From Atopobium sp. UBA6362 (GTDB lineage Bacteria > Actinomycetota > Coriobacteriia > Coriobacteriales > Atopobiaceae): a DNA stretch of 7,270 bases. The position numbers and the translations under genes were made by a program. Positions 1 through 5,338 of this stretch are shown here, piece after piece. The first letter of the stretch is position 1; every line of letters starts with the position of its first letter. The stretch spans positions 8,317-15,586 of the forward strand of contig DJRK01000083.1 of NCBI GenBank assembly GCA_002440065.1, written 5' to 3'. The notes beneath the pieces were generated by a model. The model was not told the origin of the DNA, did not search any database, and was given only the letters and a program-made list of their open reading frames with translations.

Positions 1-1
1 C

Positions 2-91
2 TACCGCATCGGGGTGGGCGAGTCCATCGACGACCTCCAATCCTTCGACGCGCTCGAGTTCTGCCGGGCGCTCGTGGGCGAAGGGATGTAA
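2..91 (+). CDS. ftsY: FtsY, signal recognition particle receptor (C-terminal fragment)
   Basis: Only the last 29 codons are in the window, ending at TAA 89-91. The peptide contains IGVGESIDDLQSFDALEF, which matches the conserved C-terminus of FtsY NG-domain GTPases (GxGE..DDL..F....F..AL). FtsY is the membrane-associated SRP receptor; it forms a GTP-dependent heterodimer with Ffh and passes ribosome-nascent chains to SecYEG. The ffh gene follows after 6 nt, which strongly supports the assignment. The rest of the gene lies upstream of the window, so length, N-terminal A domain and GTPase motifs cannot be judged. Confidence 0.88.
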   Translation, partial: YRIGVGESIDDLQSFDALEFCRALVGEGM

Positions 92-97
92 AACCAT

Positions 98-1486
98 ATG
101 GCAGTCTTTTCCTCCCTGTCCGACCGTCTTCAGGACACCTTCGACAAGCTCCGCGGCAAGGGCCGCCTTACCGAGGACGACATCAACGTCGCCATGCGCG
201 AGATCCGCATGGCGCTCCTCGAGGCGGACGTCAACTACCGCGTGGTCAAGGGCTTCGTCGCCCGCTGCAAAGAGAAGTGCATGACGGCGGAGACCCTGGA
301 GTCGCTGAACCCGACCCAGAACGTCGTCCGCATCGTCCTGGACGAGCTCACGCAGCTCCTGGGCTCGACCGAGTCCAAGCTCACCCTCGCCCAGAACCGC
401 ACACCCAACGTGATCATGATGGTAGGCCTGCAGGGCTCCGGCAAGACGACCGCCTCGGCCAAGCTCGCCTACCTCCTCAAGTCGCAGGGACACAGCCCCC
501 TGCTCGCAGCCTGCGACACCCATCGCCCCGCCGCGGCCGACCAGCTCGAGACGCTCGGCGGCGAGATTGGAGTGCGCGTCTACCGCGGGGAAGGCAAGGA
601 CGCCGTTAAGGTCGCCTCAGAGTCGATCCGCGACGCCGTGGACCACTTGAACGACATCGTGATCGTGGACACCGCCGGCCGCCTGCAGATCGACGAGGAG
701 ATGATGCAGGAGGCCGTCGCCATCAAGCAGGCCGTGAAGCCCGACCAGATCCTCATGGTCGTCGACTCCATGACCGGCCAGGACATCGTGAACGTCGTCC
801 AGACCTTCGCCGAGCGCGTCGACTTCGACGGCGTCATCATGTCCAAGCTCGACGGCGACGCCCGCGGCGGCGGCGCCCTCTCGGTCCGCGAGGTCACGGG
901 CAAGCCCATCAAGTTCGTCTCGATGGGGGAGAAGCCCGACTCGCTCGAGGTCTTCCACCCCGACCGCATGGCCAAGCGCATCCTGGGCATGGGCGACGTC
1001 GTGGGCATCATCGAGGAGGCCCAGAAGCTCGCCGACGACCAGCAGGCCGCCGATGCCGAGCGCATGCTGCGCGAGGGCTTCACCATGGACGACCTCCTCA
1101 CGCAGATGCAGCAGATCAGGAAGATGGGCGGCCTGCAGAAGCTCGTGGGCATGATCCCGGGCATGGAGCGCGCCATGGCCCAGCAGCCCGGCGCGAACGT
1201 GGACGACTCCCAGATGGTCCGCATCGAGGCCATCATCCACTCCATGACCAAGGAGGAGCGCGCCAAGCCAAAGATCATCAACGGCCAGCGCCGCAAGCGC
1301 ATCGCCGCCGGTTCCGGTCGCACGGTCCAGGAGGTCAACCAGCTCATCAAGCAGTGGGGCGAGATGAACAAGATGATGGGCAAGATGCGCGGCATGACCC
1401 AGTCCATGACCGGCAAGGGCGGAAGGAAGAACCGCCGTGCCCTCCAGAACATGATGCGCGATATGGGCATGGGCAACCTTCGCTAG
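98..1486 (+). CDS. ffh: Ffh/SRP54, signal recognition particle GTPase
   Basis: This is the protein subunit of the signal recognition particle. It binds 4.5S/SRP RNA and signal sequences of nascent chains and docks with FtsY. Its 462 residues are close to the usual bacterial Ffh length. The N domain carries ALLEADV (39-45). The G domain has the P-loop GLQGSGKTT (110-118), DTHRPAA (140-146), DTAGR (191-195), SKLDGDARGG (249-258, Ser where Thr is usual) and GEKPDSLEVF (277-286). The LGMGD linker (296-300) leads to a methionine-rich M domain (about 320-462) with the RNA-binding helix-turn-helix RRKRIAAGSG (398-407). The gene starts 6 nt after ftsY, and a GAAGGG Shine-Dalgarno-like sequence lies inside the ftsY end, so the two are probably co-transcribed and perhaps translationally coupled. 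It ends before a strong hairpin; no rpsP follows, unlike the ffh-rpsP order common in other bacteria. Confidence 0.97.
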   Translation: MAVFSSLSDRLQDTFDKLRGKGRLTEDDINVAMREIRMALLEADVNYRVVKGFVARCKEKCMTAETLESLNPTQNVVRIVLDELTQLLGSTESKLTLAQNRTPNVIMMVGLQGSGKTTASAKLAYLLKSQGHSPLLAACDTHRPAAADQLETLGGEIGVRVYRGEGKDAVKVASESIRDAVDHLNDIVIVDTAGRLQIDEEMMQEAVAIKQAVKPDQILMVVDSMTGQDIVNVVQTFAERVDFDGVIMSKLDGDARGGGALSVREVTGKPIKFVSMGEKPDSLEVFHPDRMAKRILGMGDVVGIIEEAQKLADDQQAADAERMLREGFTMDDLLTQMQQIRKMGGLQKLVGMIPGMERAMAQQPGANVDDSQMVRIEAIIHSMTKEERAKPKIINGQRRKRIAAGSGRTVQEVNQLIKQWGEMNKMMGKMRGMTQSMTGKGGRKNRRALQNMMRDMGMGNLR

Positions 1487-1544
1487 CCTGTCTTCCGCAT
1501 CACTCGACCTCGCTTCTCTCTTCCGAGCCAATGCCGAGCTTATA

Positions 1545-1580
1545 GGGCGCCGCGGATTATCGTTCCGCGGCGCCCTTCTT
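1545..1580 (+). terminator. Hairpin terminator between convergent ffh and surface-protein genes
   Basis: A perfect 12-bp GC-rich stem (1545-1556 pairs with 1564-1575) with a 7-nt TTATCGT loop is followed on the + strand by TTCTT. It lies 58 nt after the ffh stop and 6 nt after the stop of the opposing gene. It probably ends ffh transcription. Because the stem is symmetric it may also act on the - strand gene, but the - strand sequence after the stem (TATAAGC) has no good U-tract, so that role is less certain. Confidence 0.8.
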
Positions 1581-1581
1581 G

Positions 1582-4500
1582 CTACCAGTCCTCGCCGGCG
1601 CCCATCGAGCCGCCGCGCACGATGGCCCAAGCGACGAACGCGAGCATCCCTCCCAGGATCACCAGGGCCGCCATGGGAATCGCCTCCTCCCCGGTCGACG
1701 GGAGCGCACCCTTAGGCGTGTCTTCCTTCGGGGTCTGGGGCGTCTCCGGCTTCCGTGCAAAGAAGACCGTCTGTCCCTCGTCCTCCAGGTCCGCATGCTC
1801 CGCGAGGTCCATGTCTCCATACGAGAGTGCCTCGAACGCGACGGTCGCGTCGTTTGCGAGGTCGGATGCATCTAGGCCGAACGATACTTTCTCGTATCCG
1901 TTGGGTGCGTCCGGGACGAAGGTCTTCTCGGCGTGGGCCACCTCCTCTCCGGTGCCCTTGCGGATGAGCTTGCCACGGAGCTTGTACTCGTTTCCTGGGA
2001 CGAGGTTCACGTACTCGACCGTGTCCTCAAGGGTTATCTGAGTCTTGTTGCCCGGATCGATCTCTATCTGCTTTGCGCCGTTATCGCCGGCGAGCGTCGT
2101 TCCGATGGCGGGAACGTAGACGCTTTGCCCCTCGTCCTCGATGTCCTCGTGGCTGCCGACCTGCTCGCCCTCGCGATAAAGCCGCTCGAAGACCACAAGC
2201 GTCTTTCCGCCAAGCTCGGAGGCGTCGACTTCGAAACCGAGCGTAGTGTCCCCGGCACGGTCTTGAGGCGTGAACTCCAAGTTCGAGCTCGCGATGGCCT
2301 CCTCGTCCGTTCCGGCAGATGACCTCACGTGAATCTCACCCTCGAGGCGGTAGGTCGCTCCCGGCAGGAGGTTCCGGTACTCAACGGTATCGTTGACGAT
2401 CTGGCCAGGGCGGGCGGCTATCAAGTGGTCGGTGGACTCACCGCCCGTCGCCGTCGTGCGAATGAGCGGGAAGCTGACCGTCTGCCCCTCGTCCTCGATG
2501 TCCGCGTGAACGGCGTAATCGATGCCGTCACGTCCTACCGCCTCAAACGCGACGAGGTCCCTTCCCGCAACGTCGACGCCGCTGAACTCGAAGACGACCT
2601 CGACGAGCCCATCGCTTTCCTCGACGCAGAACGTCGCCTGAGCCGTTACGGGGTTACCATCTGCATCCGTGAGCGCCCCCGCGTCGTTTCCTTGTTCGTC
2701 TTTGATGTGAAGGGCTCCTGTGACCTCATATGAGACGCCGGGCTCGAGCCCACGGTACTCGACCGTGTCAACGAGCCGCACGGTCTGCGCCGTGGCATCC
2801 GCCTCGTGTCCGGCGTTCCCCTCAAGGGTCGTGCCGATGCTGGGGACGGTCACGGTCTGCCCCACGTCGTTCGGGTCGGCATGCTCGGCAATGACGTCGT
2901 CGCCGTCGAGGAGTCGCTCATAGGCGACGAGCTTCTTTCCGCCGAGCCCCGTCGTGTCGACCGAGAAGGAGACCTGCTGGGTTCCGCTTGAAAGGCGAGG
3001 AGAGAACTCTGCCCTTGTGTCCGAGACGACCCCTTCATCGGTACCGTCTGCATCAATGAGGTGGAGCTCGCCTTCCAGAACATAGCCGTGTCCCGCCTCG
3101 AGGTTCTCGAAGGCGACCTCGTCGATGAGCTCCACCTGTGAATCGGCGGGGCAGACCTTCTCGCCTGCACGGTAGGAGAGCGTCGTGCCGATGCGGACCT
3201 CTTTGTCGTCGAAGGTCCCGAGATGGATTATGCGTCCCTCGCGGGAAACGGTGAAGCTCGCGGAGACGAGCCTGTACCCCTCGTTTGCGGCACACCTGAG
3301 CTCCTCGAGCTCATAGACGTCGTAGAGCAGTGACCCGCGGCTGCGGTCCGCGGATGCCTCGCCGAACCAGATTCCCGCATCGGGAGCGAGCTTCTCGTCG
3401 TCGACGGTCCCGCTGGCGTCCACAGCGGCATCGTTCGCGTTCGACTTCTCATCTGCCGAGAAGACCGTGCTGTCAAAGATGCCGTTCTCGTCGGTGACGG
3501 CGATGTGGGACTCTCCCGTCGTCGCGGAGGTGATGCGGAACGCGACGTTGGCCATGCGGCGCTGGCTGTCCTCATCGGCCTTCACGAAAGAGACGTCCCC
3601 GCGGATCGGCAGGTCCTCGGCCGAGGGAGCGAGGTAGGTGTGGACGGTCTCTGCGGTCCCCTCAGAGGTTATGTGGACGATCTGCGTGCGCCCTTCAGGG
3701 AGGTAACCCTTGGGGGCCTTCGTCTCAGTCACCGCGACGGTGCCGAGCGGAAGCGATGCATCGAGCCTGGCCGTGCCGTCCGCCGAGGTCCTCAAGGTCC
3801 AGGTCTGCGCAGGCCGGTCGGGCAGGTTACCGGCATCGTAGTTCCCTGCATAGAAGTCGAGGCGAAACTCAGCCCCCTCGAGCGTCCCGCCCCCTTGGGC
3901 CTCCGCCTCGCCCTTCTCGGCATCGAGCTTATGGACGGCGATCTCTATGGGACAGGTTTGGGGCACGTCCGACACCTCGACGGCGGCGATGTCGCCGCCG
4001 GGGACCTCGACCACGTGAACCCGCTGGTCGAGCGCGTAGCCCTTGGCAGGGGTAAGCTCTTTGAGGTAGTACGTCCCGCTCAGAAGGTCCTCGACCTGCG
4101 CCTCGCCGGCGGCGTCCGTCGTGAGCCGCGCCGCCTCCTTGGTGCAATCCTCGTCCTCGTAGAGCCCGTACACGGCTCCGGCGAGGTCGTAGCGGCCGTT
4201 GTTCGACGATACCTGAGCGTTGTTCGAGGACTTCTTGATCTTGAGCCCGCCGGTGGAGTCTATGCCCAGGACGAGGTCCTGGTACCCCTCGCCGTCGTTT
4301 GTGGTGTAGACCCAGAACTGGTTTCGCTTCGCCTCCTCGGCGCCGTGGGCGCGTGCGTCGGCCACGAGCCTGCGCGCGGCGGGGACCGCGGTGCCGGTCT
4401 TCCAGGGATTGCCGGAGTCGGCGTTGAAATCCTCGTCGGTGATGAGCCAGAACGCGAACTGGGTCACGAGCCGCGCGTCGGCGTCCGAGAAGGTGACGCC

Positions 4501-4947
4501 GCCTATGGTGTTCGTAAAGGGGTACCCATGGCGCAGGATATAGGCCAGCTCGGGGTCCATCAGGCGGTTCTTGCGATACGTGAGCCAATCACCGTCTGCA
4601 GGGGTATGGTGGTTGTTCAGGGTCGAGACGCAGTAGCCCATGAAGCCTTCCTGCGTACGCCAGGCCGTGGCGTACGAGAGGTATGACTGTCCCGTCGCGG
4701 GGTTCGTGCCGCCGATGTTGTGGATGTCGCCCGTGAGCGTGGGCATGGAGGAGCCGGCGAAGGCGTCCTTGTCGGTCGTCGCGTGGATGACGTCCGGCAG
4801 CGTTGCCGCTAGGGCCTGCGAGGGCGCCGTGAGCGGCCCCAAGCACCCCAGGAGTTGACTGAGCATGAGCAAGAGACATGAGGCGAGCGCGGCAAGTCTC
4901 CGGCGCGTCTCCCCGAACCTGGCTATTATGGTCGTGCGGGGTCTCAT
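1582..4947 (-). CDS. LPSTG-anchored surface protein: thioester (TQXA) domain, three SpaA-like domains, four VaFE T-Q ester domains
   Basis: This 1121-residue secreted, probably sortase-anchored stalk or adhesin starts with a signal peptide: an Arg-rich n-region, a hydrophobic stretch at about 18-40, and likely cleavage after ALA (45-47). Residues about 50-232 look like a thioester/TQXA domain, with GYCV (Cys106) and VTQFAFW (Gln163) as the expected cross-link pair. Three SpaA/CnaB-like domains follow at about 233-331 (LAGAVYGLY, GTYYLKEL, KGYALD), 332-446 (LEGAEFRL, TETKAPKGYLP) and 447-583 (SFVKADED, FRITSATTGESH, VTDENG, WFGEAS, EELRCAANEGY). Four VaFE/T-Q ester repeats occupy 584-1063. A Pro/Lys linker leads to LPSTG (1082-1086), a membrane segment (about 1089-1110) and a short tail. 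In characterised relatives, thioester domains can bond covalently to host proteins, and isopeptide or ester bonds stiffen the stalk. The ligand here is unknown. The ATG has a good GGAAGGGAG site 5 nt upstream. No sortase gene lies in the window. Confidence 0.93.
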   Translation of the reverse strand: MRPRTTIIARFGETRRRLAALASCLLLMLSQLLGCLGPLTAPSQALAATLPDVIHATTDKDAFAGSSMPTLTGDIHNIGGTNPATGQSYLSYATAWRTQEGFMGYCVSTLNNHHTPADGDWLTYRKNRLMDPELAYILRHGYPFTNTIGGVTFSDADARLVTQFAFWLITDEDFNADSGNPWKTGTAVPAARRLVADARAHGAEEAKRNQFWVYTTNDGEGYQDLVLGIDSTGGLKIKKSSNNAQVSSNNGRYDLAGAVYGLYEDEDCTKEAARLTTDAAGEAQVEDLLSGTYYLKELTPAKGYALDQRVHVVEVPGGDIAAVEVSDVPQTCPIEIAVHKLDAEKGEAEAQGGGTLEGAEFRLDFYAGNYDAGNLPDRPAQTWTLRTSADGTARLDASLPLGTVAVTETKAPKGYLPEGRTQIVHITSEGTAETVHTYLAPSAEDLPIRGDVSFVKADEDSQRRMANVAFRITSATTGESHIAVTDENGIFDSTVFSADEKSNANDAAVDASGTVDDEKLAPDAGIWFGEASADRSRGSLLYDVYELEELRCAANEGYRLVSASFTVSREGRIIHLGTFDDKEVRIGTTLSYRAGEKVCPADSQVELIDEVAFENLEAGHGYVLEGELHLIDADGTDEGVVSDTRAEFSPRLSSGTQQVSFSVDTTGLGGKKLVAYERLLDGDDVIAEHADPNDVGQTVTVPSIGTTLEGNAGHEADATAQTVRLVDTVEYRGLEPGVSYEVTGALHIKDEQGNDAGALTDADGNPVTAQATFCVEESDGLVEVVFEFSGVDVAGRDLVAFEAVGRDGIDYAVHADIEDEGQTVSFPLIRTTATGGESTDHLIAARPGQIVNDTVEYRNLLPGATYRLEGEIHVRSSAGTDEEAIASSNLEFTPQDRAGDTTLGFEVDASELGGKTLVVFERLYREGEQVGSHEDIEDEGQSVYVPAIGTTLAGDNGAKQIEIDPGNKTQITLEDTVEYVNLVPGNEYKLRGKLIRKGTGEEVAHAEKTFVPDAPNGYEKVSFGLDASDLANDATVAFEALSYGDMDLAEHADLEDEGQTVFFARKPETPQTPKEDTPKGALPSTGEEAIPMAALVILGGMLAFVAWAIVRGGSMGAGEDW
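1690..1704 (-). other. LPSTG sortase cleavage motif
   Basis: These codons encode LPSTG (residues 1082-1086). They follow a Pro/Thr/Lys-rich wall-spanning linker (PETPQTPKEDTPKG) and precede a hydrophobic segment (AIPMAALVILGG onward). Housekeeping-type sortases cleave between Thr and Gly and attach the protein to the cell-wall precursor. The cytoplasmic tail after the membrane segment has a single Arg and ends GAGEDW, which is less basic than usual. Confidence 0.88.
1759..3198 (-). repeat. Four tandem VaFE / T-Q ester-bond protein repeats
   Basis: Four diverged protein modules of about 118-125 residues, following the direction of translation: 3198-2845, 2844-2470, 2469-2113 and 2112-1759. 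Each opens with I(G/R)TT, then a D(T/E)V-(E/A)-(Y/F)-x-(G/N)-L strand (DEVAFENL in unit 1). Each closes with V(A/V)(Y/F)E, 12 residues later His, and 8 residues later Gln in GQ(T/S)V. The expected cross-link joins the opening Thr to the closing Gln, with the Glu/His/Asp supporting catalysis, as described for Clostridium perfringens Cpe0147-type domains. Key residues are Thr588/589, Glu677, His689, Gln697; Thr706/707, Glu802, His814, Gln822; Thr831/832, Glu921, His933, Gln941; Thr950/951, Glu1039, His1051, Gln1059. The modules are repeats at protein level only and have diverged in DNA. Confidence 0.88.
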
Positions 4948-4960
4948 AAGAGCTCCCTTC
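4948..4960 (-). promoter_or_regulatory. Ribosome binding site of the surface-protein gene
   Basis: Read on the - strand, the sequence is GGAAGGGAGCTCTT followed directly by ATG. The purine-rich GGAAGGGAG sits 5 nt from the start codon. This supports the ATG at 4947 as the true start, which also keeps the arginine-rich n-region of the signal peptide. Confidence 0.7.
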
Positions 4961-4968
4961 CGTAAGCG

Positions 4969-4998
4969 ATTACCTGACCTTCACGCGTGGGCCATCAA
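4969..4998 (-). promoter_or_regulatory. Weak candidate sigma70-type promoter for the surface-protein gene
   Basis: On the - strand, TTGATG (4998-4993) and GGTAAT (4974-4969) are 18 bp apart, each matching 4 of 6 consensus positions. Transcription would start just upstream of the Shine-Dalgarno sequence and give a leader of about 20 nt. The matches are imperfect and other promoters further upstream in the spacer cannot be excluded. Confidence 0.25.
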
Positions 4999-5252
4999 AT
5001 CTACGGGAGCGGAGGAGCGCCTTGGGGCGTCGCGGACGGTTTTCTCGGCGCGGACTAGCACGTAGCTGGCAGGAAGCTTGCACGGTTATGAACAAGCTCC
5101 AGCACGGGGCGTGTTTGCAAGGTCTGAGTTTCTTGATCGCGAGATGGGCTCGTTTGGCTTACCGGGGATTCTCGAGCGCGCTCGCCGACCGTTCACCGCC
5201 GATCGGGACACGTTCCTCCATACGGCGTCCACAAACGGGGAATCCTGACATC

Positions 5253-5306
5253 CTTGTATAAAACAAGAAAGCGCCGCAGATGCTTGGGTCACATCTGCGG
5301 CGCTTT
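5253..5306 (-). terminator. Rho-independent terminator of the L,D-transpeptidase gene
   Basis: A perfect 15-bp stem (5268-5282 pairs with 5292-5306) with a 9-nt loop lies 32 nt after the transpeptidase stop. On the - strand it is followed by CTTGTTTTATAC, a reasonable U-rich tract. It separates the transpeptidase transcript from the downstream surface-protein gene and argues against one operon. Confidence 0.88.
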
Positions 5307-5338
5307 GAGCTGCGCTTTATTTGCAAATTCGCGAAGAC

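Larger units (their letters stand above)
4948..5267. other. Non-coding spacer upstream of the surface-protein gene
   Basis: This stretch of about 320 bp lies between the surface-protein start and the terminator of the transpeptidase gene. It holds the ribosome binding site, the weak candidate promoter at 4969-4998, an imperfect AGCTTG...CAAGCT inverted repeat (5075-5080 with 5093-5098), and a perfect 12-bp palindrome CGAGCGCGCTCG (5173-5184). I see no convincing gene. The open frames that cross it overlap the terminator or lack a ribosome binding site, and their peptides resemble nothing I recognise. I do not recognise a riboswitch. Confidence 0.5.

Noticed and set aside
617..1630. A 337-codon open frame antisense to ffh, rich in His, Leu, Asp and Gly
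   Set aside because: It lies almost entirely over the unmistakable ffh gene. Its composition (runs of HL, DG and AL) is what a GC-rich complementary frame produces, and it crosses the ffh terminator.
1759..3198. The VaFE region as a recent tandem DNA duplication or satellite
   Set aside because: The four units are clearly related as proteins but show no long identical DNA stretches. They are old, diverged modules.
3505..4686. A 393-codon + strand open frame antisense to the adhesin
   Set aside because: The opposite strand encodes clear thioester and SpaA domains here. This frame has no recognisable motif and is a shadow of GC-rich codons, as are the antisense frames at 5321-5959 and 6455-7018 over the transpeptidase.
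4843..4854. Lipobox-like LLGC (residues 32-35) in the adhesin signal peptide, suggesting a lipoprotein
   Set aside because: The sequence continues hydrophobic or neutral to a better signal-peptidase I site (ALA at 45-47), and the protein already has an LPSTG anchor. A dual anchor would be unusual, and I cannot support it from sequence alone.
5253..5267. CTTGT-ATAAA-ACAAG as an independent operator
   Set aside because: It overlaps the U-rich tract of the transpeptidase terminator and has only 5-bp arms, so the terminator explains it well enough.
5086..5292. A 68-codon - strand open frame in the spacer upstream of the adhesin
   Set aside because: Its ATG lies inside the transpeptidase terminator hairpin, there is no ribosome binding site, and the peptide is low in recognisable features.
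5300..5318. Direct repeat of GCGCTTT (5300-5306 and 5312-5318) as a regulatory site
   Set aside because: One copy is part of the terminator stem and the motif is short, so chance is an adequate explanation.
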